A DNA stretch of 64,000 nucleotides from Adiantum capillus-veneris (GCA_014529385.2 CM043947.1:117354087-117418086), one strand, 5' to 3'; positions 19,926 to 30,896 are shown, numbered from the stretch's first letter. Numbers and translations: made by a program. Notes: generated from the sequence alone by a model not told the origin.

Positions 19926-20580
19926 CCCCTATCTACCTCTGGGCCTTACTATCTACTCTCGCCCCTCACCACCCCTCCCTCGCCCCTACCCTCTAACCCC
20001 CTCGCCCCTACCCCTCTAATTCCCCCCTCGCCCCTACTCACCCATCTCCCCTTGCCCCTACCCTCTAATCCCCTTGTCCCCTCCACTCTCGCCCCTCACC
20101 ACCCCTCCCTCACCCCTACCCTCTAATCCCCTCGCCCCTACCCTCTGATTCCCCCTCGCTCCTACCCAACTAATCCCCTCGCCCCTACCCTCTAATTTCC
20201 CCCTCGCCCCTACCCTCTAATCTCCTCGCCCCTACCCAACCTATCTCCCCCTCGCCCCTCACCACCCCTCCCTCGCCCCTACCCTCTAATTTCCCCTCGC
20301 CCCTACCCAACTAATCTCCCTCGCCCCCACCCAAACAATCTTCTTCCACTCGGCTCTTCACAAATTTTTCCCTCGCCCCCCTATCTAATATCTCTCGCCC
20401 CCACCCAAACAATCTTCTTCCACTCGGCTCTTCACAAATTTTTCCCTCGCCCCCCTATCTAATATCTCTCGCCCCTATCCTAAGCCCATCGCCCCTACCC
20501 TCATCCCCTCTCTGCTATCGCCCCTACCCTAACCAAACCCCCTCGCCCCTCCTGCACTCTATAGCCCACCCTCTGCCTCC
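19926..20580 (+). repeat. Polypyrimidine minisatellite of Gypsy-B
   Basis: Imperfect tandem units on the pattern CTCGCCCCTACCCTCTAATC. Includes one 74-bp direct repeat (first unit to about 20400, second 20401-20474) around CACCCAAACAATCTTCTTCC. Same position and composition as 12129-12700 in Gypsy-A. Confidence 0.85.
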
Positions 20581-20732
20581 CTACAGTAATCGGGTCAATC
20601 TATCGCGTCCCTCTTCCCCCTACAAGCGATCCCTATTTTCGGCTCCTTCTACATTCTCCACGGACAGATCTCACGCTTTTCAGGCAGAACCTGTTTCAAT
20701 TTTCTTACGCTTCGGAAGAAGATCAATTCAAG

Positions 20733-22375
20733 ATGGCTGGTACAAGCAAGAAGGCTCGGAAGAAAGCTGTCTCAACAAAGACCCACTGAACCTTCTCGAA
20801 GTTCTACAGAAGAAGAAGATGTAGAAACCTCCAGCCATGGCCTCACTCATCTATCCTCCACAGATCACAGTGATGAGAGCTACAAAGCTTCTGACTCCGG
20901 CTCTGCCTCTAACTCTAAGTCTGACTCTTCTAGGCAACAGGAAGATGCTGTGAAGGACAAGAAGAAAAAGACCATCACACAGGTGCTGAGCCATCAAATT
21001 CCTCGACCTCCTTCCTCCAAAACTCAAACCAAATTCACTTTGAACTTCCATCTGCAGCAGCCTCATCCGTCTCTTCAAGAAGTTATTCATAACTTATTCA
21101 TAACTTTCGAAAGATGCGACCATTGAAGCATGCAAAGAGCTACTTAGTACTAGTCATGCTGACTATGCAAGAAATAAAAAGCATTGGGTCATTTTCAAGT
21201 ACTACTTTCTGGTCAGAGCTGCTAAAGTAAGCAAGGGCAAATGTGACGTGCCTACTATGTTCTCGCACTGCGATGGCCTATACTGCCTCATCAACACCAT
21301 CCCATGTGGTTTTCATCAAATTCTATTTACCTCTTTACAGTCGCGGGCAAAAAGATTCAGAGCTCAGGTGCAATCTGTGCAATCCAGCTTTTAATGCTTT
21401 GCAGCTCCCTTATTGGCCTGGGTCATTAACATACATGTTAGCCCCATGGATGTGGATGTGGATCAGAATATGAGACGTAAAAGCTCTAAGGCAAAAGAGA
21501 AAGCTATTGAACAGACAATGGATCTACCTGGGAAACCGAAGAAAAAGAGGGCAAAAGTAGTGAATAACTCAGTAGAATCTTTAATATCACTGTCAGTTTC
21601 GGAAAGCCAGCAGCTTCGAGTGAAGCAACCTGTTCGACGTTCCTCGCATACTCCCGCTACTGGTTCGATGGTAAGTTCAAGCGCTACAGATCACACTATG
21701 CATGTCACAATTGTGGCTTCTACAATGTGTGTTTCTCTCTCTATTGCTGCTATTTTTACTCCTACCACAGTGACTAGCTCCCAAGCCCCAGTTGGAGTTG
21801 CTTCTTCTCCTATGCCTAGTCTTGCTGCAACCACTCCAACCGTCTCTACTCCACCAGAGAGGCATGCGCTCAGTCCACCACGAGCAGTGCCACTTGCCAC
21901 CATAGTGTCACCAACAATACCACTAGCCAACCCTCTCCCACCTGACACCGTTACAGGATCTTCCACAATGCCGGACTCTACATCACTTTTTCGCCTATCT
22001 GAGGAGATACTGCAGGAGTCCAGGCAAGCCATTGCCACCATTGAGCTTGGAGCAGTGCGGTTGGCAGCTGCACACCAACGTCATGCAACTACTTACGTAG
22101 CTATGGTGGGATCTCTGCGAGTCGCTGAGAGCGCCATCGCCGATCAGGATGCTACTATTTTCGCACTCCAACAGGCCTTGAAGTTAAAGTCTCAAATGAT
22201 TAATGACCTTCAAGCTCAGGTACAAGGATTTAGAGAATTGCTCTTACATGAATATAGGGCAACCCAACCTACGATGATGAATATGGGGTATGGAGGGACT
22301 GGAGCAAGTACACCTGTACAAATGCAGCAACGGGTCCTTCTCAGCAATTTATGGGACTCTACCCACGGACTCTAG
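20733..22375 (+). pseudogene. Extra ORF of Gypsy-B downstream of integrase
   Basis: ATG at 20733 gives MAGTSKKARKK, then after a stop and frame change an acidic Ser-rich stretch (STEEEDVETSS, SDSGSASNSKSDSS), basic KDKKKKT, a hydrophilic segment in another frame (LSTSHADYARNKKHWVIFK, then MFSHCDGLYCLINTIPCG), and the open 21413-22375 frame. The latter has a nuclear-localisation-like KPKKKRAKV, a long Ser/Thr/Pro region and a C-terminal heptad-like stretch (DATIFALQQALKLKSQMIND). Reconstructed length is about 540 codons. No membrane anchor or signal peptide is visible, so it does not look like an envelope gene. No family recognised. Confidence 0.55.
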
Positions 22376-22803
22376 TTCAGTACTACAATCAACAGTATCC
22401 TTAGGGATTTCAATCGTCACCATTGCCTCAGACGCAGAACGTTCCTTGCTGCGACAGTATTGCTGGAGCACACCGCCATGGCTATGTTACTCGACGTCCT
22501 CAGTACACACAGAACAGGTGCTACCCTCTGCATAGCAGCAGGTGGCTGGCCCCTTCCCAGGCGGCCCAGTTGCGGACAGGAGAGCCCACATACAACAGGG
22601 CCCCACCATTGATTTGATGGCTCCACCTTCAGAGATTGATGCTTCGGGTGGTGTGGCCACTAATCTTTCTCTTGGGTAACTGCAAGGCAGTTTTTTTTCA
22701 CAATGACAGTGCAGTGCAATAGAGGTTTCTTTTGCGGTCGATTAGCAGTTTCAGTTAGTTGTTTCTCTCACCGAGACGGTGAGCGGTCTTGTGGCAGGCA
22801 ACC
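22376..22803 (+). other. Gypsy-B 3' internal region, no gene
   Basis: Non-coding. Ends with GAGACGGTGAGCGGTCTTGT then GGCAGGCAACC, shared with the bases before 13201, the likely plus-strand priming junction. Confidence 0.55.
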
Positions 22804-23380
22804 TGTAGCAGGCTACAGTGTCACTTTCACAGGACATACAGTTAGTACAGTTGGCCTGGTCTAGTTCACACTGGATGGACTCTCTGGGCTGGGCAGTGAC
22901 ACGTGGCACGGATACGGACGGTGGTCTAGTGGACATCGTGGCCAAGTCACCACCACTCAGTTTGGAGATAGACTTAGATGGCTGACATTTATGAGCCATT
23001 GGTGGCTCTTTATGGTTGTACATATGAGTAGTAGCTATTGGGTCATCGCATGATCTTCTTCATATATGGTCCAGCGTCGTCGTCTAGAGTAGTGAGTCTA
23101 TACACACAGCATGTCTGCATCATCCCTGCACATCTAAGCCTCGACTCCCCGATTGTACCTGTGTGAGTTCTGGGCTGGAGCTGAGAGTGCTGCCACGCCA
23201 GAGTCTGTATCGGTTCTTTGAGATAGTCGAGTCCTTATGTTCTGGTCTACTGTCGTGTCTTGTGTTGATCAGCTGTTATCTATTATTTTCTTTGTTTTCA
23301 TTTTGTTTTGAGTGAGATGTCACGCACATTGCACTGAGGAGCACCCACTGTAGAGAGCACGACACACTATCCACGCTACA
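22804..23380 (+). repeat. 3' LTR of Gypsy-B
   Basis: Begins TGTAGCAGGCTACAG and ends CCACGCTACA. Matches 13201-13749 along its length with scattered differences, so the two elements are one family but not the same insertion. Confidence 0.85.
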
Positions 23381-24054
23381 GAGAGATATTGTTTCGAGGC
23401 TAGCATACTCACCTTCCTTATAAGGGAAAGGTGTTTCTTTGGCGGGCTATGGTGGGAGGGCTTGTATTGGGAGCGAGCTTGCACCATTTTCGTCTTTCCA
23501 TTGGCATGTGTCTCTTTTGCACCACTTTCAAAGGACATCGCTCATTACTTGCCCTCTTGCCAAGAAAATGTTTCATCTCTCTGGTTTAATGTTGCTGGTG
23601 AATCTTTTTCTCCTTGTGACTGGTTTTTTGGAAAACGCTCTCATGCATGTTATCCTCAGCATCTTCAGTTGCTTTTTGATATGCTTCATTACTGGGGTTT
23701 TGGCATAATTGGACCACACACAATGCCTTCTTTTTTTATGGTGCAAGTGGTGCTCAACAGCACGTATTCAGGTTCAGAGGTATTTTGCTTGGGAATGTTT
23801 CTTCGTGCACCACTGCTGGGGTCATTTCTATGGCAAATGCACAGATCTGAAAGATGGCATCTTGGCAGCGACATTCATTGCTTGATCGTCTAGCATGACT
23901 GCTCTGCCATCTTGGTTATGGGCTTTTCATGTTCATGTCGAGATATTGGACTTGTAGACTTTGTAGATAGTTGTTTGATGGGTCGTTTGACCTTGTTTAG
24001 GTAATCAGTATGATACACTTTACGACAAAAAAGAGAGAGAGAGAAGACACCTAC
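23381..24054. other. EXS gene intron, with possible zf-RVT-like remnant
   Basis: Lies between EXS exon 24055-24124 and the Gypsy-B LTR. On the plus strand 23415-23600 reads YKGKVFLWRAMVGGL and CLFC, then in another frame FKDIAHYLPSCQENV, a Cys-x2-Cys..His..Cys spacing like the zf-RVT end of plant LINEs, followed by LHYWGFGII. This suggests a decayed LINE tail, but the match is weak. No continuation of the EXS gene was found here. Confidence 0.4.
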
Positions 24055-24124
24055 CAAATGGCTACTGTACAATAAGTTGGCTCTGAGAAGGGGGTATTTC
24101 GAGTTGAATAGGCCCAAAAAAAAA
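24055..24124 (-). CDS. EXS-domain gene, exon e (last seen)
   Basis: 70 bp; acceptor TTTTTGCAG, donor GTAGGTGTC. Its first base completes the codon left open by exon d (AA plus T gives Asn). It encodes FFLGLFNSKYPLLRANLLY then SSHL, matching the part of plant EXS proteins after the DWDL motif (FTRIFK..KP.L..HLLYG.R). The next conserved block (WVYFW...) is not seen downstream within the window. Confidence 0.72.
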
Positions 24125-24208
24125 CTGCAAAAATTATAGATAGTATTAGAAAGCACAACTGGTGAATGTAATAATGAAGCCAAAAAACAAAACATAGCTT
24201 CTACTCAC

Positions 24209-24374
24209 TTAAGATCCCAGTCACGTCTGATATCCCAGTAGAAGGAAAAGCAAGTGTTTATCAGCCCAGAGAAGAGCCACAGTGGCCTGTAGACTCCATC
24301 CCAAATCTCAACTGCGACATGGTACTTCAAAGCTGACACTAGTATCACTGGAAATGAGGTAGCATACTTCAGAG
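24209..24374 (-). CDS. EXS-domain gene, exon d
   Basis: 166 bp; acceptor CATGACAG, donor GTGAGTAG. Encodes ALKYATSFPVILVSALKYHV, then WDGVYRPLWLFSGLINTCF and SFYWDIRRDWDL, the most conserved EXS block (compare the S.Y.WD...DW pattern of ERD1/XPR1/SYG1). It enters in phase 1 and leaves in phase 2, agreeing with both neighbours. EXS proteins are multi-pass membrane proteins; XPR1/PHO1 export phosphate and yeast ERD1 acts in the Golgi. The hydrophobic runs here fit membrane helices. With the other exons this is the only convincing host gene in the window. Confidence 0.88.
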
Positions 24375-25808
24375 CTGTCATGGAAAAATCCAGTCAATGC
24401 ACTGCACAATTTGCTAACCAAAAAGCTCAACTCGAGCAGAGCTGAGATTAATTCATCAAAGTAAGTGATCACAGTGTATATCTGAGTTTATACAACAAGT
24501 GCATTTCAGTATTTATTGTAAGCTGAGCCCCTCTTCTCAAAAAATACTCTTTCACAACCTAAAGGAACACAATCTAACCCAAATAAAAACCAGCCCTCCT
24601 CTTCATTCTACTCTGTACAAGGCTGTACTACAAAGAAACAGACATTGCCTTTTCATCTCCATCTGAATTACAGAGGGACAAAAAAAAATGTATGAAAGCA
24701 TGCTCAAGTGTTAAGCTAAGACTGACCATGAAATAAAAATTAAAAGGTCGTTCTTCCCTGCATGGACACATAAAAGTTCAGCTGTAAATCCTTCACCATG
24801 TTGCGCTCACCGCTCTCCAATATGTAATTATGGGTCATGCCTCACAGGATGTCGTGATTTGTAGCTAGTTAGGGTTGCACATGTAAGTGTAATATTAGAT
24901 TGCAAGCTGTACTAATTCAGAGTCAACAACTCATGGACCATTGCCTCCTACCCTTCTTCCCTAGTACTGGTAGAAGATGGCCGTGTGCATTTAAAGAATT
25001 TGACGCAACTGTCATGTGAGTAACATGACCACAAATTGCGAGACCTAATATATGGACTGGTATCAATATTATGTGTCAGCCTCAGCTACAAGATTTTGCT
25101 TGCATTGTTACCTGAAAGAGAGTCTTTCAGACATTTCTGTTTTAGAGGCTAGATGTGGGTGCCAGCTTCACATATAAAAGGTCATGAAAAACTTGGGTCC
25201 ACATGTCCCATGTCCTCTCTAAAAGCAGTGGTCAAACCTGTCAAATCAATTAGCCATTACCCACAGCCAGACTTGTACTTCCACATGATTTCCCCATGTC
25301 GCACAAAAACCAGCAAAATACTTAAAAATTGACTGAATACTAAGTCTTAACACGTATACCATATTTTGTGGTGTCGTAGACTACTGTTTATAACATAATG
25401 TTGGGCTTTAACTCAATGATCCTCTTGGTTTTCAAGGGTCAGAGATACACTCAGTTCTGTCTAGCAATGTTAGGAACAGTATCAAGGAAGAAAAGAGGGT
25501 TCAGTTCCTGGATCCAAGGAGTAGGACCGAGGTCTCTTTGACAATCAGCTGCATTCACATTTCCATCACTTAATTATTAGCCTTACTTCCACCCTTTATC
25601 CCCTGAAAGCTCATACAAATTCAATAATCGTGTTACCAGCTGATGCTGGCTTCCCGACATATATAGGTTCGCTCTTATTAACCACAAAAATTGCAAATTG
25701 GCTTGGTAATGACATAGAAGGGCCCGATCGAAATTTTAGCTGGATATTCTGAGAAGAACAAGCTGTCTGAGTGCATTATTATGAAAATACTATAATCACG
25801 ACTATTAC
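24375..25808 (-). other. EXS gene intron, no other feature
   Basis: 1,434-bp AT-rich intron between exons c and d. Begins GTAATAGTCG and ends TTTTTCCATGACAG on the minus strand. No open frame or repeat of note. Confidence 0.75.
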
Positions 25809-25959
25809 CATTGAAGATGCATGTCCTGTCTTTTGTATCGCTATACTGTCGTAGGCATTGGAGGAAGCGGCACAAGTAGGGAAGAGCTAGTACACAAGGA
25901 ATCCAGATTGAATGACTCCCACAGGTGGAATCAGGTTCAAACCATGATAAAGTTGCAAC
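25809..25959 (-). CDS. EXS-domain gene, exon c
   Basis: 151 bp; acceptor GGCCTCACAG, donor GTAATAG. Encodes VATLSWFEPDSTCGSHSIWI then PCVLALPYLCRFLQCLRQYS and DTKDRTCIFN. LPYLCRFLQCLRQY..T matches the start of the EXS domain (compare R..QCLR.Y.DT). It leaves in phase 1, and the codon is completed by exon d (G plus CT, Ala of NALKY). In plant ERD1-like proteins the same segment reads (Q)VATIAWFEADS.CGSHS, from memory of the family. Confidence 0.9.
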
Positions 25960-26041
25960 CTGTGAGGCCATAGCATTCAAAGAAATTAGTCCACTCTCTA
26001 TAAAGCAATTCCTTTGTTTCCTTTGGAAATGGCATTCTTAC

Positions 26042-26089
26042 CTGACCGTGAAACATTCTGCAGGTTGCACGCTCCAGATCTGAAAGAAC
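26042..26089 (-). CDS. EXS-domain gene, exon b
   Basis: 48 bp, phase 0 at both ends; acceptor TTCTTTTACAG, donor GTAAGAATG. Encodes VLSDLERATCRMFHGQ, which joins exon c (VATLSW...) as expected for the ERD1-like pattern (V.SDLER..CRM...QVAT). Confidence 0.85.
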
Positions 26090-26818
26090 CTGTAAAAGAA
26101 ACAAATGGAGCAAGTTTGGACCTCAAGACCTTGATCTACCATCGCCATTTCTTTGAAATAGAATCTGGTGTCCTCTTGAAAGTTTATTCTACTGTAGTGG
26201 TAAATGTCATATTTAATGAAGGGCTCATCTCTTGCAAGAGTTTCAGGACATGAAGTAGTCAAGTTATGACTGATGGTTGGAAACTATTTTTACTAGTTAC
26301 CCAAAACTACCACAATGAAACAAGAACCTGCTACTTGACTTTTAAAGGAGATGGGTGAGTGCTTTAAAAAGGAGTCGACTGCTATGACTAACAAGCTTAT
26401 CAATAACGTATTCCATCACAGGGTCATCAGAAGGGCTAAAACAACTGCATAAAACAGGCACCAAAGTGACGAAAGAAAAAAATTCAAAATAAATAAGGTA
26501 TGCACTATTTATATATTCATCTAACTTATATACACCCAAAAGAGCAACACCACCAACTGTAAAACAAATTAAACAAATGACAGCAAAAGATCACTAGAAA
26601 AAATTCATTACTTTTAACAAAAAAATTCAACTTTAATGTCATCCACACTAAGGATAGTACAAAGACATCATTTCTAAACTTGAATATGACACAAAAGCAC
26701 AGAAATAAGACAAAAGTGCAATCTCTTAAATGCTAGAGTAAGCAGTAAAACGAAATAAATATCTTCAGAAGTAAATGTTAAAGTAAGCAGTAAAACGAAA
26801 TAAATATCTTCAGAATAA

Positions 26819-26820
<2 letters not shown>
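26090..26820 (-). other. EXS gene giant intron, part downstream of LINE-A
   Basis: AT-rich intron sequence, with no gene. A 44-bp tandem repeat (GTAAGCAGTAAAACGAAATA at 26738 and 26782) lies directly beside the LINE-A 5' end. The complete intron from exon a to exon b spans 26090-41264. Confidence 0.7.

Positions 26821-26849
<29 letters not shown>
26821..26849. repeat. Poly-C run at LINE-A 5' end
   Basis: Uninterrupted run of about 28 C. The antisense LINE-A copy also begins with such runs (15797-16040), so it appears to belong to the element. Confidence 0.8.
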
Positions 26850-26850
<1 letters not shown>

Positions 26851-26994
26851 TGCCCGCTGTGGTTTTTTCTTCGCCCAGTGAGCTTCTTGCAATTTGGCCC
26901 TCCAACACTGCGTCAGTCATTGGGGCAGTGTTTTGTGCGCCTTATTGCAGCATCTTCCCGTCGCCTTCTTCTCACGCCACAGCAGTAGACACAA

Positions 26995-27498
26995 ATGGAC
27001 GCTCCAGCTTCGCCACACAGGGACTCGTCAGAAGCCCCCTCGCCTGACCCCGCTAAGCCCACCATTCGACTTGCTCTCTCGCCGACAGAGCAAGCGAGCC
27101 TTGCCGCAGAGGTAGAGCGATTGCAGGCGACTTCGGTCATCTGCAAGATTCTCGGCACCCGACCTAGCAATGGAGAGCTGCGAGACCTTCTCCAGGCCTG
27201 CTTTCTCGCAGAGGTGGGCAAGATCTTGGATGTCCAGATTCTCGGACGGGGTTACTATCAAATCGAGTTTGAGACCTCCGAGATGGCGTCCAAGGTCATA
27301 GCTATGAGTCCACTGGCCATCCGAGCCTCATGAGCCCACTTTCGACAGTGGCGACGTGGTTTTGACCCGGCTTCGGATTTTCGAGTAGAGGAGGCAGACA
27401 TCCCCATCTCAGTCTGCTTTCCGGGTTTACGGAGGAAGTACTTACCACTTCTTTCTAGGATTGGCTCCACCATTGGGACTGTCCTAGAGACACCTCGT
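26995..27498 (+). pseudogene. LINE-A ORF1, first part (DUF4283-like)
   Basis: Starts at ATG 26995 (MDAPASP), matching the start of the antisense copy at 15671. Encodes a DUF4283-type domain: VICKILGTRPSNGELRDLL, ILGRGYYQIEF, then after an in-frame stop (27331-27333, TGA) HFRQWRRGFDPASD and IPISVCFPGLRRKYLPLL. DUF4283 followed by a zinc knuckle is the standard ORF1 of plant LINEs and binds the element RNA. It ends at the insertion point of the long-LTR element and continues at 35177. Confidence 0.85.
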
Positions 27499-30036
27499 TG
27501 TCGGGGGTTATATGTTCGCTACGTGAGTCTGGCAGGCGCCGGGCCTCTCGCTGTGAGAGGTGTGAAAGAGAGAGAACAAGAACAACCGGTGAAAAAGGCT
27601 CTGTCAATCACTGTATTCATCGATTAATTGATTAATGCTCTAAGTACAAGTTAATCTTTAACCAAGGCGTACTGTTAACACCATCATCACTTGCATCATC
27701 TGCTAACTAGGAGTTTAAGCTCCCGCTTTACAGAATTGACCAAGCCGTTAACGACACAGGACTTAACAGAATGCTAAATCAATTTCTAGCTGATGACGGT
27801 TATGGAAATTTTTCTCTGTCGCTTTATCTGCTTCTTCTCCTTTCAAGATATTGCAAACCTCATGTACGTTCACTCTGTCATTCATTATGCTTCAATTATT
27901 ACGGACTATGCTGCAACTCCTTGCTTTGTGCGCTTTGCCATGTCTTAATTGCCGCTAACAAACTTCAACTTTCTTCTCTAATCAACTTGATTTTGATTGC
28001 CATCAGGTTCTGTATGCCCTTGGTAATTTCTCCTTTCACGTTCAACCTTCTTCTTGCCCTTCTTTCCTTTTCTGAGCTCTCCCACTCGAGCGCCTTCAAC
28101 TTGCATACAAAGTCAAGGTCGAGAAGAAGGGATCTTGCATCCTTGCTTGGTCTCCGAAAACAAGAGAGAAACATCCCCTTGCTTTCATGCTTTCCCTCTT
28201 CCAAGATCTTCTTCTTGAGTGTCCTTACTACTTATAGCCGAGAGAGGGAGAGAGAGCTTGAGCTTCACCTTATGTTGCTAGCAAGAACGAGAGGACGAGA
28301 GAGAGAGAGAGCTTGAGAGAGCTCTCCTTGAGTCTCTTCCCCTTCTGCCGTCTTCTTCGCCTTCCTGAACCCTCCTCTCCACTTTCCTTCTCCCAGGTCC
28401 TCTTCCTTCTTCTTTTCTTTGTTACCCTACTCCTTGCCGACCAAGGTCTTCCTCCCTTCCCTTCCTAACCAAAGACGAGAGAAAGAAAGCTTCCCTCTTT
28501 CGATGCCTTTCTTCCTTCCTCCCGGATCCTCTTCGTTGATAGCCTCCTCTTTCTTGCCGAGCATGAGAGCGAGAAAGAGAGCACGCTATGCTCCGAGGAT
28601 GAGAGTGAGGGAGAGGGAGCTTTGCCTCTCCGAGTCCTCTTCCTCCCTTGCCCTTCGTTCCTGCTCCTCCTTACTTGCCTTGCTCTCATTCCTGCTTTTC
28701 CCACGTTACCGTATTATTCTTCTCCCTAAGCAACTCGTTTTTTCCTTTTCTTATATTGATGAGCCCGCTATATCTTTTTTATGCAGCGACGGCGCCATCG
28801 TTGCATAAACCGCCGCTAGTGACGTGGCATGCCGTCCTCGACCCCCGCAAAAAATGGCGTAGCTGGTATCGGAAAGGGTCGCCTCGACGTGCTAGTAAGA
28901 TTTCGCTTCATGCTCGCCGGCTTTTGCGTGCTCTACGAGCCGCTGCAATTGCTCCTCACCCCCTGCGCAACCCGTGCTCGTCGTCTCCTTCACGCCATGA
29001 CTTTTGTTTTCTTTTTTAGTTCACACCCCATTAAAAAAAATAGGGTTGCCCCATTTTAATTTACCAAGTGGGCGGCCGATCATGGTTTATGTTGGGCGGC
29101 CATAGCTCTCATTTGCCTTGGGTGGGCGGCCCTTAAAGGGCACCCCATTTAGCATACCTATGAACTGGGTGGCCCTTGATTACGACTTCGGGCGGCCTAA
29201 GCACTTTGTAAGGGCACCACATTTGGTACACATGCCGGCCAAGCATTGCCAACTACAAGTGAAATCAAAAACAAATTGCCAAGCACGACATCTTCCCACA
29301 ACAGTCATTGACCGACAATATCTTCGTGAATTTTATTGGGAATACCAGCATCTCAAATAATGCCAAAATTACCCAGGTGGCAGTGCCGACAATTGTCATC
29401 GGCCTCAAGCCTTATTATCTGATCAAGCGGAACTCTGTCTGACGAGCCGTAAATCCCTGTAGACCTCTCAAGCTGCATAAAATGCATACAAACCTTGCTG
29501 AGGCTATAAAAATCCCAGATGGCACTCCGATCGAGTGGACCGAACTGGTACGGAGCCGACCCTCGGTGAATCTTTAACGGTTAGTATCTTGGCGATGGGG
29601 ACTCCGATCACTGATCTGAAAAGACCGACGCGCTCCACGAAGTGAGCACTTCAGGCCCGTGCATTCGTTTCAATTCTATCACCTCAGCTGCAGTTGCCCA
29701 ATCCGGTACGGATCTGCATTAACTCAAACTTCAATATGCCATAACTTCTTCACCGTACCTCCAATCGACGAGCCATAAAGACAGGCCGGTAGAGCACTTT
29801 AAGCACTACAATTCTAAAAATCATAAACTCCCATCTGAGCTCACTTCAAGCATAATGAATTTTGGCATCATTAAGGCATCTGTTGGCCCTTTTAAGCCGC
29901 ATCTGGCATACATTAATCATTAAACTTGGCCTATTAACAAGCCCTCATCACTGACCATTAATCAAGTAAGCTTTCAATAAGCTTGATCTGCATCTCCTTG
30001 GTATATTTCTTAGCATGGGAGCGGAGCTGTACGACA
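27499..30036 (-). repeat. 3' LTR of long-LTR element
   Basis: 2,538 bp, left edge TGTCGGGGGTTATATG, right edge GAGCTGTACGACA. Several open frames inside (for example 27771-28316, 28419-28808) occur identically placed in the other LTR and show no protein family; they reflect CT-rich sequence. A GA/CT microsatellite lies near 28292-28310. Confidence 0.9.
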
Positions 30037-30050
30037 TCCACCCCCTCTGA
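30037..30050 (-). other. Polypurine tract of long-LTR element
   Basis: The minus strand reads TCAGAGGGGGTGGA immediately before the LTR start TGTCGTACAGC. Confidence 0.75.
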
Positions 30051-30896
30051 ACTTGCACAGCCTGGACTGTCCCAACAGCACTTCAATCTGCATCTGCTAC
30101 AGGTATCTTAAACTCCTTACCCATCATCAGACTCACGTAACTGGTAAACATATGAAAAATAAAATAAGGCTTATACCCTATCATCAATGTTGTAGCTTCC
30201 ATCAGAAATCTCTGAACTCTATCTGCCGTATCTTCAAAGCATTTAATCATGGATAACTTGTTTAGTGAACCCCGCCAGACTCAAGTGCTCCAGTTAATGA
30301 TGCACACAGCTTGACCATTAAGCTCTCTCTTAAGGAACCCTGTCAAGCTCAAGTATGCCTTACTCTGTCTGCACACGGAATGGCCGTGAAGTCCTTTACC
30401 TCAAGTTTTGTTAGCAGAACCAACTCAAAAGATGTGAAGTTACTTCATCAATTATCCAAAGAAGTCCACTGGAAGCCAACCATGTAATCTTATTGAACGC
30501 ATAACCAAACACTCTTCTGACTTAAAATAATCTAGAAAACAAAACCTTACATCATGCAGCCTGCTGCATCAGGCATCTGGTATCCTATGCATCTGGTACT
30601 TGCACTTTAGTAACCCCCAGGATCAAATGGGATGTAAAGGAATTGTCCACACACTAGAGCATCATAATATCCACATGAGCATACATTTCCTGTATCAATC
30701 AACATTAAGCATTTCTATTAACATTAAGCATTTCTGGTGCAAATATGCTACCCTTGGTTCAAATAGCACGCAATTACTATGCATACTTAACAATATCCAT
30801 CCATATTGAATCTGCTTATGAATATCCTTAGAATCTCCTAATCTCCTGGATCAAACATCATTGAGATCACATAGCAATGATGGGCTCCGCAATATA
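30051..30896 (-). other. Interior of long-LTR element, no gene
   Basis: Downstream of the acidic ORF in element sense. Has short repeats of AACATTAAGCATTTCT near 30700-30735. Nothing coding is supported. Confidence 0.55.

Larger units (their letters stand above)
16084..23380 (+). mobile_element. Gypsy-B: Tat/Athila-like Ty3/gypsy, 5' end missing
   Basis: Contains the end of pro, RT, RNase H, integrase, a polypyrimidine minisatellite, an extra ORF and a 3' LTR (22804-23380). It is related to Gypsy-A at 16130-16240 versus 11400-11510, at the minisatellite, and at the 3' LTR with its upstream junction. The 5' LTR and gag are missing; LINE-A debris occupies that side. All coding parts are broken. 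Confidence 0.85.

Noticed and set aside
1157-23380. Pairing the LTR at 1157 with the LTR at 22804 as one large element
   Set aside because: A complete 3' LTR with its upstream junction already lies at 13201-13749, and Gypsy-B overlaps Gypsy-A in content (both have the GKKSPL segment and minisatellite), so they are two elements.
27771-28808. Open frames of 130-180 codons on the plus strand
   Set aside because: They lie in the LTR of the long-LTR element, recur in the other LTR with frame differences, and are Ser/Leu/Arg-rich from CT and GA tracts.
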